A stretch of DNA of 48,606 nt from an uncultured Pseudomonadota bacterium (GCA_903927005.1 CAIYLH010000104.1:1-48606), one strand, 5' to 3'; counted from the stretch's first letter, positions 36,314 through 45,207 are shown. Translations and numbers: made by a program. Notes: a model not told the origin generated them from the sequence alone.

Positions 36314-37048
36314 TTGAACGCGACCCCGGAACATGCCGCCAACGGCACCAACGTCGACCCTGCCGAGATCGAGAAATTCGACGCATTGGCGAGCCGCTTC
36401 TGGGACCCGCAAGGCGAGTTCGGCCCGCTGCACAAGCTCAATCCGATCCGGCTCGGCTACGTCGCAGACGCCGCCGCACTGAGCGGCGCGCAGGTGCTGG
36501 ATGTCGGCTGCGGCGGTGGCCTGCTCGCCGAGGCCCTCGCCGGCCGCGGGGCCCACGTGACCGGCATCGACCTGTCGCCGTCGCTGCTGTCGGTGGCTGA
36601 ACTGCATGCGCTGGAGAGCGGCGTGAGCGTCGCGTACCGGCGCATCAGTGCCGAGCAGCTTGCCGTCGAGCGCCCCGCGGCGTTCGACGTGGTCACCTGC
36701 ATGGAGATGCTCGAGCACGTGCCGGACCCGGCCAGCGTGATCGGCGCGCTCGCCCGTCTGGTTCGCCCCGGCGGCACGATCGTCGTCTCGACGCTGAACC
36801 GCACGCTGAAGGCGTTCCTGTTCGCCATCGTCGGGGCGGAGTACGTGCTGCGGGTACTGCCGCGCGGCACGCACGAATACGCCAAGTTCATCCGGCCGAG
36901 CGAGCTGGGCCGCGCCGCGCGCGCCCACGGCCTGCAGGTGGCCGACGTGATGGGCCTGGTGATGGATCCGTGGACGCGCGAGTTCCGGCTTGAGCGTGAT
37001 GTCGAGGTCAACTACCTGTGCCGCTTCGTGCGACCGGCCGGGGCGTGA
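36314..37048 (+). CDS. ubiG: Ubiquinone biosynthesis O-methyltransferase
   Basis: 244 residues starting with TTG 36314; GAGGG 5 bases upstream supports this start. EIEKFDALASRFWDPQGEFG is the UbiG opening, LDVGCGGGLLAEALAGRGAH the SAM loop, CMEMLEHVPDP the next motif and NRTLKAFLFAIVGAEYVLR the membrane-associating loop specific to UbiG. It methylates two hydroxyl groups on the ubiquinone ring. It overlaps gph by 4 bases. Confidence 0.95.
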   Translation: MNATPEHAANGTNVDPAEIEKFDALASRFWDPQGEFGPLHKLNPIRLGYVADAAALSGAQVLDVGCGGGLLAEALAGRGAHVTGIDLSPSLLSVAELHALESGVSVAYRRISAEQLAVERPAAFDVVTCMEMLEHVPDPASVIGALARLVRPGGTIVVSTLNRTLKAFLFAIVGAEYVLRVLPRGTHEYAKFIRPSELGRAARAHGLQVADVMGLVMDPWTREFRLERDVEVNYLCRFVRPAGA

Positions 37049-37719
37049 GCCAGGCCCGGGCTTTGCGCGCGCTGCTGCTCGATCTGGACGGCACGCTGCT
37101 CGACACCGCGCCGGACATGAGCTTCGCGTTGAACGCGCTGCGCGCCGAGCAGGGCCGCCCGCCGCTGCCATTGGCCGCGCTGCGACCCTTCGTCTCGCAC
37201 GGCGCCGCGGGCCTTGTCGCGAGCGGCTTTGCGGAGCTGGCTGAGACTGAGCGCGAGTCGCTGCGACAGCGCTTCCTGCAGCTCTACCGCGCCCGGCTGT
37301 GCGTGGGCACGACCCTCTTCCAGGGCGCCGCCGCGCTGCTTGCGCGACTGGAGACGGCACGCCTGCCGTGGGGCATCGTCACCAACAAGCCGGGTTGGCT
37401 GACCGACCCGCTGCTCGCAGCGCTGGGCCTGGACACGCGCGCCGCCTGCGTCGTGTCGGGGGATACGCTGGCGGTGCGCAAGCCCCATCCGGCGCCGCTG
37501 CTGCACGCCGCCGCGGCAATGGGGCTCGCGCCAGGCCAGTGCCTCTACGCCGGCGACGCCGAGCGCGACATCATCGCCGGTCGCGCCGCCGGCATGCGCA
37601 CGGTCGCGGTGCGTTACGGCTACCTCGCCGCAGGCGAAGACCCCGCGGCCTGGGGCCCCGATGCGATCGTCGATCATCCCGAAGCGCTGTGGGACGAACT
37701 CGGGCGGCTCGATGGCTGA
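37045..37719 (+). CDS. gph: Phosphoglycolate phosphatase
   Basis: 224 residues from GTG 37045, which overlaps the ubiG stop (GTGA). HAD motif I is LLLDLDGTLLDTAPD, motif II is IVTNKPGW, and motif III-IV are VRKPHPAP and YAGDAERDIIAGRAAG. It removes 2-phosphoglycolate formed during DNA repair. The ubiG-gph-yciK order is conserved in pseudomonads and relatives, and supports the specific name over a generic HAD hydrolase. Confidence 0.9.
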   Translation: MSQARALRALLLDLDGTLLDTAPDMSFALNALRAEQGRPPLPLAALRPFVSHGAAGLVASGFAELAETERESLRQRFLQLYRARLCVGTTLFQGAAALLARLETARLPWGIVTNKPGWLTDPLLAALGLDTRAACVVSGDTLAVRKPHPAPLLHAAAAMGLAPGQCLYAGDAERDIIAGRAAGMRTVAVRYGYLAAGEDPAAWGPDAIVDHPEALWDELGRLDG

Positions 37720-38428
37720 ACTGCCCGCCCCGCCGCCGCCCTTCGCCGAGCGTCTGGCCATGAGCTTTGCGCCTGCCGATGCCGCCGCATCGCTGCCGCT
37801 GCTGTGGGCCATCGACGCGCAGATCGCCGCCAGCGCCAGGCCAGGACTTGATCACGGCGTCGCACATGCCCGGCTTGAGTGGTGGCGCGGCGAGATCGAG
37901 CGACTCGCCCGCGGCGAGCCGCGCCACCCGCTGTGCGTGCAGTTGCGCGCGAGCGGCGGCGCGGCGCCTGACTACAGTGCCTATGGCGCGCGGGTTACCG
38001 CGGCAGAACTGACGCTGGTCGGTTACGCCCCCGAGGGACTGGACGAGTTGGACGCCTGCTTCGATCGCAGCGACGGCGCGCGCGAGATCCTCGCCGCCGA
38101 ACTGATGGCACAGCGGCGCGATCCTGCGCTGTGCGCCTACGGCCGCGCGCTCGGCCGGGGCCTGGGACTGACCGCCGCGCTGCAGCGCGAGGACGCCGTG
38201 CTGCTCGGTGCCCAGGACCGTGGGGCTCTCGCCGCGCACGCCGCAAGCGCGCTGCACAGCGCGCTCGGCGCGCTCGCCCCACCCGCCCGCGCCCGCCAGC
38301 GGCATGGCCTCGTGCGCGCCGAGCTTGCCCTCGACCAACTCGACCGACCGGGCAGGACGCCCGCTCCCCTGCGACAATTGTGGCTCGCCTGGCGCAGTGC
38401 GCGCCGGGCCCTGCGGAGTGCCTCGTGA
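37712..38428 (+). CDS. Squalene/phytoene-synthase-like protein (NDUFAF6-like)
   Basis: 238 residues from ATG 37712, overlapping the gph stop by 8 bases. The fold is recognised by LLWAIDAQIAASARPGLD, HARLEWWRGEIERLARGEPR and the later GRALGRGLGLTAALQ, which correspond to the FALDAEL, RLAWWRDEL and G..L(G)L.. segments of the squalene/phytoene synthase superfamily. The two Asp-rich DxxxD motifs needed for prenyl-diphosphate condensation are not visible, so it is unlikely to make phytoene. Similar proteins next to gph are known in other gammaproteobacteria and are related to mitochondrial NDUFAF6; the function in bacteria is unknown. It overlaps yciK by 4 bases. Confidence 0.65.
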   Translation: MAELPAPPPPFAERLAMSFAPADAAASLPLLWAIDAQIAASARPGLDHGVAHARLEWWRGEIERLARGEPRHPLCVQLRASGGAAPDYSAYGARVTAAELTLVGYAPEGLDELDACFDRSDGAREILAAELMAQRRDPALCAYGRALGRGLGLTAALQREDAVLLGAQDRGALAAHAASALHSALGALAPPARARQRHGLVRAELALDQLDRPGRTPAPLRQLWLAWRSARRALRSAS

Positions 38429-39183
38429 CCGACCTCGATCCCACTACCTATATGCCGCGCGCCGACCTGCTCGCTGAGCGCGTCATCCTTGTCACCGGGG
38501 CTGGCTCCGGCATCGGCCGGGCGCTGGCACTAACACTCGCCGCGCATGGCGCGACCGTCGCGCTGTGCGGCCGCTCGCTCAAAAAGCTCGAGCGCGTCTA
38601 CGACGAGATCGTGGCGGCGGGCCACCCGCAGCCGGCGCTACTGCCACTGGATCTGGAGAACGCACTCGCCTCCCATTACGACGCGCTGGCCGAGGCAGTG
38701 GACAAGGAGTTCGGGCGGCTGGACGGACTGGTGCACAACGCCGCGATTCTCGGCACGCGCGCGCCAATCGCGCACTTCGACGTGCCGACCTGGTGCCGCG
38801 TGCTGCAGGTGAACCTGACGGCGGAGTTCGCGCTGACGCAGGTGTGCCTGCCGCTGTTGGAAAAGAGTGTCGACGCCTCGATGGTCTTCACCACCAGCAG
38901 CGTAGGCCAGGTGGGACGCGCCTACTGGGGCGCCTACGCGGTCTCGAAGTTCGGCGTCGAGGGACTGGCGCAGGTGCTCGCCCACGAGTACGAAGGCAAC
39001 GACGCGCTGCGCGTGAACCTCGTAAACCCCGGCGCCACGCGCACCGACATGCGCGCGCTGGCGTTTCCGGCCGAGGACTCGACCCGGCTGAAGACGCCGG
39101 CCGAGATTACCGCGACGTACCTCTACCTCTTGGGCCCCGATTCACGGGGCGTGTCGGGGCAGCGATTCGACTGTCAGCCCTGA
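38425..39183 (+). CDS. yciK: YciK-type short-chain oxidoreductase
   Basis: 252 residues from GTG 38425, overlapping the previous stop (GTGA). The NAD(P) loop is LVTGAGSGIGRALALTLAAH, followed by HNAAILG and the active-site YAVSKFGVEGL. YciK-family SDRs are a conserved neighbour of gph/ubiG; their physiological substrate is not established. Its last 77 bases overlap the end of rluB on the other strand, an unusually long convergent overlap for this genome. Confidence 0.88.
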   Translation: MTDLDPTTYMPRADLLAERVILVTGAGSGIGRALALTLAAHGATVALCGRSLKKLERVYDEIVAAGHPQPALLPLDLENALASHYDALAEAVDKEFGRLDGLVHNAAILGTRAPIAHFDVPTWCRVLQVNLTAEFALTQVCLPLLEKSVDASMVFTTSSVGQVGRAYWGAYAVSKFGVEGLAQVLAHEYEGNDALRVNLVNPGATRTDMRALAFPAEDSTRLKTPAEITATYLYLLGPDSRGVSGQRFDCQP

Positions 39184-39949
39184 GCTTCTGCGCCCGCTCG
39201 AACGGATTGGGCAGGCCGACGGCCTTGTAGACCGCATCGCACTCGTCCTGGGTGAGCTCGCGACTGCGACCGCGCATCACGCCGCGATCCATCGTCACCG
39301 GACCAAAGCGCGTGCGCAGCACGCGACTGACCTCGAAGCCGGCCGCGAGCAGCAGGTTGCGCAGGTCGCGGCCGTGGGCACGGCGCACCTCGAAGTCCAG
39401 CCAGCGGTTGCGCCCTTCGCCGCCTGCGGCCGAGACCGACAGGATCTCGAACGGCGGATCGGCCACCGCCGCGCGGCCCTTGAGCTCCTCCAGCAGTTCT
39501 GGACTTGCCTCGCCGCTGACGCGCACGACGTAGGCAGAAACGAATTCATGGGCCAGCTTGCTGGCGTGTGCGCGCAACGTGCCGTCGGTGGTGAGCACCT
39601 CGAGCCCACCATCGGTGGGCGCCAGCGGCGCCAGCGGCAGCCAGCGTCGACCGCGCAGCTTGGGCAGGCGCTCGTAGGTGGTGGTGCCCACCTCGCCTTC
39701 GGCGGCGGTGTCGGACTTCAGCGGCTCGCCCGGCGAGCGGTGGTAGATCAGCAGCAGGTCGTCAGGCGCGGCGCGCTCGAGCCGCAGCCGCCGACCATCG
39801 ATCGCGATCTGGTCCTCAGGCTCCACCCGCTGACCCAGCACCGCAAGCTTGCCGTTGACGGTCACCCGTCCGCCGCTGATCCAATTCTCGGCCTCGCGGC
39901 GCGAGGCGACGCCGGCGCCGGCGAGTACCTTCTGCAGACGCTCAGCCAC
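39107..39949 (-). CDS. rluB: RluB-like 23S rRNA pseudouridine synthase with unusual active-site loop
   Basis: 280 residues. An S4 RNA-binding domain opens the protein (MAERLQKVLAGAGVASRREA, WISGGRVTVNG), followed by the RsuA/RluB catalytic domain and a basic tail (PTRPVNRGPRGRGTSR). The canonical GRLDxxTxGLLLLTxDG loop reads LAPTDGGLEVLTTDG, with the Arg gone and the segment after the Asp shortened; Asp 113 is the best candidate catalytic residue. The usual site is U2605 in 23S rRNA. It follows scpB by 2 bases, as in many gammaproteobacteria. Confidence 0.85.
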   Translation of the reverse strand: MAERLQKVLAGAGVASRREAENWISGGRVTVNGKLAVLGQRVEPEDQIAIDGRRLRLERAAPDDLLLIYHRSPGEPLKSDTAAEGEVGTTTYERLPKLRGRRWLPLAPLAPTDGGLEVLTTDGTLRAHASKLAHEFVSAYVVRVSGEASPELLEELKGRAAVADPPFEILSVSAAGGEGRNRWLDFEVRRAHGRDLRNLLLAAGFEVSRVLRTRFGPVTMDRGVMRGRSRELTQDECDAVYKAVGLPNPFERAQKLRADSRIAAPTRPVNRGPRGRGTSR

Positions 39950-39951
39950 GC

Positions 39952-40677
39952 TCAGTTGCCCTGCACAGGCGCGGCGGCGTTGAGGTTGTCGTCAGCCTCG
40001 ACGGCCGCGACGATCTCCACGCTCTGGATGACTTCAACGACCTCGACGACCTCAACATCGACGAGGTCTATCTCAACCGTGCCGCCGTCGGGATCCTGGA
40101 CCTCGGCGGCCTCCATCGTGCCGCCGAACTCCAGCTGCACGCCGAGCGACTCCACATCGCGCAGCTGCGCCAGCGTCGGCAGGTCATCCAGGCTCTTCAG
40201 GCCAAAGTAATCGAGGAAGCCGCGCGTCGTCGCCAGCAGCTCCGGCCGCCCCGGCACGTCGCGATGGCCGATCACGCGTACCCAGTCGCGCTCCTGCATC
40301 GTGCGGATGATGTTCGGATTGACCGCGACGCCGCGGATGTCCTCGATCTCACCGCGCGTGATCGGCTGGCGATACGCCACCAGCGCGAGGGTCTCGAGCA
40401 TCGCGCGCGAGTACTTGGCCGGCCGCTCCTGCCAGAGCCGCGAGACCGGCATCGCGACCGAATCGCGCACCTGCACGCGAAAGCCGCTGGCGACTTCCTT
40501 CAGCTCGATGCCGCGACCTTCGAAGTCGAGCGCAAGCTGGACAAGCGCAGCCTCGACCGCTTCGAGCTCCGGTCGCCCGAACTCGTCGAACAACTGGTGG
40601 ATCTCGGCGGCGGGCAACGGACGACCGGCGGCCAGCAGCGCCGCTTCGACCACGTTCTTGACGTAAGAGTCACTCAT
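39952..40677 (-). CDS. scpB: Segregation and condensation protein B
   Basis: 241 residues. Two winged-helix domains are seen: VVEAALLAAGRPLPAAEIHQ with SGFRVQVRD, then TLALVAYRQPITRGEIEDIR and RTTRGFLDYFGLKSLDDL-like sequence (residues ~150-175, ATTRGFLDYFGL). The C-terminal ~60 residues are acidic and Val-rich (VEIDLVDVEVVEVVEVI), longer than average. With ScpA it forms the kleisin complex on SMC that compacts chromosomes. Confidence 0.93.
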   Translation of the reverse strand: MSDSYVKNVVEAALLAAGRPLPAAEIHQLFDEFGRPELEAVEAALVQLALDFEGRGIELKEVASGFRVQVRDSVAMPVSRLWQERPAKYSRAMLETLALVAYRQPITRGEIEDIRGVAVNPNIIRTMQERDWVRVIGHRDVPGRPELLATTRGFLDYFGLKSLDDLPTLAQLRDVESLGVQLEFGGTMEAAEVQDPDGGTVEIDLVDVEVVEVVEVIQSVEIVAAVEADDNLNAAAPVQGN

Positions 40678-40693
40678 CTTGCGGGGATCCTAA

Positions 40694-41647
40694 TCAGGAC
40701 GCGACCGAGGTGGCCGCATCGTCGTTGGCAGCGGGAACATCAACGCGCGACACGGCGCCGCGCACGTGCAGGGGAGCAAAGGTGTCGGCCTGGACCAGCT
40801 CGATCAGTCCCTCGCGCACCAGCTCGAGGATCGCGATGAAGGTGACCGTCACGCCCATGCGCCCCTCCTCGACCCGGAACAGCGACGAGAACCCGACGAA
40901 CTCCGGGCCCTGCAGGCGCTCGATGATCTCGCTCATGCGCTGGCGCACGGACAGCCGCTCACGGCTGACCTGGTGGCTGGCGAACATCGCCGCGCGCTGG
41001 ATCACGTCCTTGAACGCGAGCAGCATCTCCTTGAGCGTGACCTCCGGCAGCACCGTCACGACCTTGCGCTCGACCAGCTCCGCCTCGGCCACGAAGGTAT
41101 CGCGCTCGACACGCTTGAGCTGGTCGATGTCTTCGGCGGCGCGCTTGAAGCGCTCGTACTCCTGCAGGCGGCGAACCAGCTCGGCGCGCGGATCATCCTC
41201 CTCCTGCAACTCGGCGCCCGGCCGCGGCAGCAGCATGCGCGACTTGATCTCGGCAAGCATCGCGGCCATCAGCAGGTACTCGCCGGCCAGTTCCAGCTCC
41301 ATGTCCTCCATCAAATCGATGTATTCAAGGTACTGGCGGGTGACCTCGGCGATCGGGATATCGAGGATGTCCAGGTTCTGGCGACGGATGAGATAGAGCA
41401 GCAGATCCAGCGGACCTTCGAACGCCTCGAGGAACACCTGCAGCGCCTGCGGCGGGATGTACAGGTCGCGCGGCATCACTGTCAGCGGCTCGCCGTCGAC
41501 CATCGCGAACGGCATCTCGTGCTGCTCGGGCTTGACCGTCGGCTCGCCGCTGAGCGCCAGCTCCGGCGCCTCGGCGAGGATCTCGGCCGCCAGCGCGTTA
41601 TCGGCCTGCTGCTCGGTCTCGGTCTGGATCGGGGTCGGTTCGTTCAT
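40694..41647 (-). CDS. scpA: Segregation and condensation protein A (kleisin)
   Basis: 317 residues. The core FEGPLDLLLYLIRRQNLDIL, IPIAEVTRQYLEYID, LAGEYLLMAAMLAEIKSRML and LLPRPG is diagnostic of ScpA. The N-terminal ~75 residues before the core are acidic and longer than usual, as in Xanthomonas relatives. It links the SMC heads. Its start codon overlaps the trpS stop by 4 bases (ATGA). Confidence 0.94.
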   Translation of the reverse strand: MNEPTPIQTETEQQADNALAAEILAEAPELALSGEPTVKPEQHEMPFAMVDGEPLTVMPRDLYIPPQALQVFLEAFEGPLDLLLYLIRRQNLDILDIPIAEVTRQYLEYIDLMEDMELELAGEYLLMAAMLAEIKSRMLLPRPGAELQEEDDPRAELVRRLQEYERFKRAAEDIDQLKRVERDTFVAEAELVERKVVTVLPEVTLKEMLLAFKDVIQRAAMFASHQVSRERLSVRQRMSEIIERLQGPEFVGFSSLFRVEEGRMGVTVTFIAILELVREGLIELVQADTFAPLHVRGAVSRVDVPAANDDAATSVAS

Positions 41648-42858
41648 CGGTACTGCAGTCCCATCGCCGAGCGCACTTCCTGCATGGTCTCACGAGCGGC
41701 CTCGCGGGCCTTCTCGCAACCGTCGTTGATGATAGCGGCCACCGCGTCGCGATCCTGCTCGTAGTCGCGCGCCCGCGCCCGCACGTTCTCGACCTCGACC
41801 ACGATCGCATCGATCAGCGGCTTCTTGCACTCCAGGCAGCCGATCCCGGCGGTAACGCAGCCCTGCGCGGCCCAGGCCTGCGTGTCGGCAGCGGAATAGA
41901 CGCGGTGCAGGTCGAACACCGGGCACTTCTGCGGATCGCCCGGGTCGGTGCGGCGCACGCGCGCGGGGTCGGTCTGCATGGCCTTGAGCTTCTTGGCCAC
42001 CTGCGCGGGATCCTCGCGCAGCCCGATCGTGTTGCCGTAGGACTTGCTCATCTTGCGGCCGTCCAGACCCGGCACCTTGGGGGTGCGCGTCAGCAACACG
42101 TCCGGCTCCGGCAGGATCATCCGACCGGTGCCCTCGAGATAACCCTGCAGCCGCTCGCGATCGGCCAGCGTCAGGCGGGTGTTGCCGTCGAGCAGGACGC
42201 CGGCCTTCTCCAGCGCCGACTGGTCGCCACTCTCCTGATACGCCTTGCGGAACTCGCGATAGATATCGGCGTTCTTGCCACCGAGGCGCTTCAGCGCCTT
42301 CTCGGCCTTGTCGGCGAAGTCACTCTCGCGGCCGTAGATGTGGTTGAAGCGGCGCGCGACCTCGCGGGTGATCTCGACGTGCGCGACCTGGTCCTCGCCC
42401 ACCGGCACGAACTTGGGCCGGTAGATCAGGATGTCGGCGCTCTGCAGCAGTGGATAGCCGAGGAAGCCGTAGGTCGCGAGGTCCTTTTCCTTGAGCTGCT
42501 CCTGCTGGTCCTTGTAGGTCGGCACCCGCTCCAGCCAGCCGAGCGGGGTGATCATCGACAGCAGCAAGTGCAGCTCAGCGTGCTCGGGCACGCGCGACTG
42601 GACGAAGATCGTCGAGGCGGACGGGTTCAGGCCCGCGCCCAGCCAGTCGACGACCATCTGAAAGACGTTCTCCTCGAGTTCCTTGGTGTCCTCGTAGCCG
42701 GTGGTCAGCGCGTGCCAGTCGGCGACGAAGTAGAAGCACTCGTACTGGTACTGCAGCTCGACCCAGTTCTTCAGCGCCCCATGATAGTTGCCCAGGTGCA
42801 ACGCGCCGGTAGGGCGCATGCCGGAAACCACACGGGGATTGGGAGCGGAATTGACCAA
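41644..42858 (-). CDS. trpS: Tryptophanyl-tRNA synthetase
   Basis: 404 residues starting TTG 42858 with GGAG about 10 bases upstream. PTGALHLGNYHGAL is the class I HIGH-type motif and GRKMSKSYGN the KMSKS loop. VGEDQVAHVEITREVARRFN and PDVLLTRTPKVPGLDG identify TrpRS. The longer form, with an insertion near 210-250, is common in pseudomonads and xanthomonads. It charges tRNA-Trp. Confidence 0.94.
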   Translation of the reverse strand: MVNSAPNPRVVSGMRPTGALHLGNYHGALKNWVELQYQYECFYFVADWHALTTGYEDTKELEENVFQMVVDWLGAGLNPSASTIFVQSRVPEHAELHLLLSMITPLGWLERVPTYKDQQEQLKEKDLATYGFLGYPLLQSADILIYRPKFVPVGEDQVAHVEITREVARRFNHIYGRESDFADKAEKALKRLGGKNADIYREFRKAYQESGDQSALEKAGVLLDGNTRLTLADRERLQGYLEGTGRMILPEPDVLLTRTPKVPGLDGRKMSKSYGNTIGLREDPAQVAKKLKAMQTDPARVRRTDPGDPQKCPVFDLHRVYSAADTQAWAAQGCVTAGIGCLECKKPLIDAIVVEVENVRARARDYEQDRDAVAAIINDGCEKAREAARETMQEVRSAMGLQYR

Positions 42859-42882
42859 GTCAGCGGACTCCAGCGATGTCGA

Positions 42883-43545
42883 TCAGGACGCGAGGCGGGT
42901 GATCAGGTCCCTGACCCAGCCGACACTCGGGCCCAGGACGGAGATGATATGAGAGAACTCCAGGAACAGCAGACCCAGCACGATCCAAAAGCCATACGGC
43001 TCGAGCCGGGCCAGCGCCCGCGCCGCCGGTAGCGGCAGCACGCCAATCAGCACCCGGCCGCCTGCGAACGGCGGTATCGGCAGCAGGTTGAGCACCGCCA
43101 GGAAGACGTTGATGCTAATGCCGAAAGAGCCCATGTAGGCGATCCAGTAGGCCAGCGCGCCAGAGCCGAGCCAGCCGTGCGGGGCGATGCGGACCGCCAG
43201 TAGTGCCCACAGCAGCGCCATGACCAGGCACGACAGCGGGCCGGCCGCGGCGAGTATCGCCAGATCCAGCCGCGGGTGGCGGAAGTTGCGCGGGTCGACC
43301 GCGACCGGCCGGGCCCAGCCGAACACCAGCGGCGAGCCGAGCACGACCGTCAGCACCGGCAGCACGATGGTGCCCATCAGATGAACGTACTGCAGCGGGT
43401 TCAGCGACAGCCGCCCGTTTGGCGCCGGCGTCGGGTCGCCCAGCGCCAGCGCGATCCGGCCGCGCGCGATCTCGGGCACCGTGAACGCCAGCAGCATCGG
43501 CAACGCGACAACAGAAATCGCTAGAAGTATCTTCCCTATGTCCAT
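42883..43545 (-). CDS. Site-2-protease homologue lacking catalytic motifs (pseudoprotease)
   Basis: 220 residues from ATG 43545, with about six membrane helices. The backbone matches the YwhC/M50 family at this chromosomal position (GDPTP...GRLSLNPLQYVHLMGTIV, LVFGWARPVAVDPRNFRHPR, LAAAGPLSCLVMALL, LNLLPIPP). The zinc motif HExxH, expected at 24-28, is PEIAR, and the metal-binding Asp in LPIPPLDGG is Ala (PPFAGG, 158-163). Both zinc-ligand sites are therefore gone and proteolysis is not expected, though the fold is preserved. It lies between the YciO-like gene and trpS, as the active form does in related genomes. Confidence 0.82.
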   Translation of the reverse strand: MDIGKILLAISVVALPMLLAFTVPEIARGRIALALGDPTPAPNGRLSLNPLQYVHLMGTIVLPVLTVVLGSPLVFGWARPVAVDPRNFRHPRLDLAILAAAGPLSCLVMALLWALLAVRIAPHGWLGSGALAYWIAYMGSFGISINVFLAVLNLLPIPPFAGGRVLIGVLPLPAARALARLEPYGFWIVLGLLFLEFSHIISVLGPSVGWVRDLITRLAS

Positions 43546-43647
43546 CAATTATTTGCTTTTTTTCAAGTCATCGCGGCCGTCGTGCGGGCTTCTAGCGCCA
43601 ACCGCCAGGGGCCGCGACGGGCGGCGCGGATTATACGCGGGGCGGCC

Positions 43648-44277
43648 TCAGGCCGTGGCGCCGAGCCGCGCCGGGTCGCCCTTGCCCAGCCGGATCACGG
43701 CCGGCTCCTTGCCGGCGAGATCCACCACGGTGGTCGGTTCGTGGCCACAGTTGCCGCCGTCGAGCACCAGCTCGACCTGATGCTCCAGCCGCGCGTGGAT
43801 CTCCTGCGCATCGGTCAGCGGGTAGTCGTCTCCCGGCAGCAGCAGGGTCGAGGTCATCAGCGGTTCGCCCAGCTCCGCCAGCAGCGCCAGCGGCACCGGG
43901 TGATCCGGCACGCGGATGCCGATGGTCCGGCGCTTCGGGTTCTGCAAGCGCCGCGGCACTTCCTTGGTCGCCTCGAGAATGAACGTGTAGGGCCCAGGCG
44001 TGACCGCCTTGAGGAGCCGGTACTGCCAGTTGTCGACCCGCGCGTACCGGGCGATCTCGGACAGGTCGCGGCACACCAGCGTGAAGTGGTGGTGCTTGTC
44101 GGTCTGCCGAATCCGGGCGATCCGCTCCATCGCGTCCTTGTCGCCCAGCGCGCAACCCAGCGCGTAGCACGAGTCGGTCGGATAGACGATCAGCCCGCCA
44201 CCACGGATGGCATCGGCCGCCTGGCGGATCAGGCGGGCCTCGGGATTCTTCGGGTGCAGTACCAGTAGCTTGCTCAT
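43648..44277 (-). CDS. YciO/TsaC-type L-threonylcarbamoyladenylate synthase-like protein
   Basis: 209 residues from ATG 44277 (MSKLLVLHPKNPEARLIRQA). GGGLIVYPTDSCYALGCALG is the YrdC core; KHHHFTLVCRDLSEIARYAR and RTIGIRVPDHPVPLALLAEL match the YciO branch, whose TsaC-like tRNA t6A activity is unproven. A separate TsaC may exist elsewhere. The gene family commonly sits between yciB and trpS; the PHP-domain nuclease usually next to it is missing here. Confidence 0.88.
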   Translation of the reverse strand: MSKLLVLHPKNPEARLIRQAADAIRGGGLIVYPTDSCYALGCALGDKDAMERIARIRQTDKHHHFTLVCRDLSEIARYARVDNWQYRLLKAVTPGPYTFILEATKEVPRRLQNPKRRTIGIRVPDHPVPLALLAELGEPLMTSTLLLPGDDYPLTDAQEIHARLEHQVELVLDGGNCGHEPTTVVDLAGKEPAVIRLGKGDPARLGATA

Positions 44278-44371
44278 CGGCACACATCAATAAAGTGGCA
44301 GGCGGCGGCGGATGCCGGTCGCGGGCGATTCGGCTATGATACCGCCCCCCGCGCTCGCGCCCCGAGACTAC

Positions 44372-44908
44372 ATGTCGGCGCTCTACGATTTCCTACCCGT
44401 CCTCGCGTTCTTCATCGCGTTCAAGTACGCCGGCATCTACCTCGGGACTAAAGTTCTGATGGGTGCCACGGCGTTGCAACTGCTGGCGAAGTGGCTGCAC
44501 ACCCGCGTCCTGAGCAAGATGATGGTGTACTCCTGCGTGCTGGTGTTCGTGTTTGGCGGCGCCACTCTCTATTTCCACAACGATCTGGTGATCATGTGGA
44601 TGCCGACGGTGCTGTACGTCACCCTGGCCGTGGCCTTCGGGGTGTCGCAGGTCTGGGGGCCGACGCTGGTCGAGCGCATGCTCGGCGAAGCGCTCAGCGC
44701 CGACGCACGCACCTGGAAGCTCGCCAACAGCAGCTGGATCGTCTTTTTCCTGATCCTGGCCGGCGCCAACCTGGTGGTCGTCTACCGCTACGGCCTGAAC
44801 ACCTGGGTCGGCTGGAAGCTCGCCAAGATCGGTATCGTGTTCCTATTCGCGCTACTGCAGGCGCTGTGGCTTGCGCGGCATGCCGAGTCGCGCACCGGAG
44901 CCCCCTGA
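44372..44908 (+). CDS. yciB: Septation protein A (inner membrane protein YciB)
   Basis: 178 residues from ATG 44372 ([20 protein letters not shown]), matching the family length of ~180; earlier in-frame starts at 44312 and 44336 would add poorly conserved residues. About five membrane helices follow, with [14 protein letters not shown] and [19 protein letters not shown]. YciB is linked to cell envelope synthesis and division. TATGAT near 44335 could be the -10 hexamer. The stop overlaps the yciI start (TGATG). Confidence 0.92.
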   Translation: MSALYDFLPVLAFFIAFKYAGIYLGTKVLMGATALQLLAKWLHTRVLSKMMVYSCVLVFVFGGATLYFHNDLVIMWMPTVLYVTLAVAFGVSQVWGPTLVERMLGEALSADARTWKLANSSWIVFFLILAGANLVVVYRYGLNTWVGWKLAKIGIVFLFALLQALWLARHAESRTGAP

Positions 44909-45207
44909 TGCTGTACGCCATCTTCGGTCGTGATGTGGCCGACTCCCTGCCCCGCCGCCGCGAGACGCGACCGGCCCACCTCGAGCGACTGAAGCTGCTG
45001 CAGGCGGAAGGCCGGCTGTTCGCCGCCGGCCCGCTGCCGGCCATCGACAGCCCGGACCCCGGTCCGGCGGGTTTCGTCGGCAGCCTGATCGTGGCGGAGT
45101 TCGCCTCGCTGGAGGCGGCCCGCGCCTGGGCCGACGCCGACCCGTACCTCGCCGCTGGCGTCTACAAGAGCGTCGAAGTACACCCTTATATCAAGGTGTT
45201 ACCATGA
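44908..45207 (+). CDS. yciI: YciI-family protein
   Basis: 99 residues: [40 protein letters not shown] and [20 protein letters not shown], with the conserved His and Asp of the YCII ferredoxin-like barrel. Family function is not settled. Start overlaps yciB stop, end overlaps bolA by 4 bases. Confidence 0.9.
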   Translation: MLYAIFGRDVADSLPRRRETRPAHLERLKLLQAEGRLFAAGPLPAIDSPDPGPAGFVGSLIVAEFASLEAARAWADADPYLAAGVYKSVEVHPYIKVLP

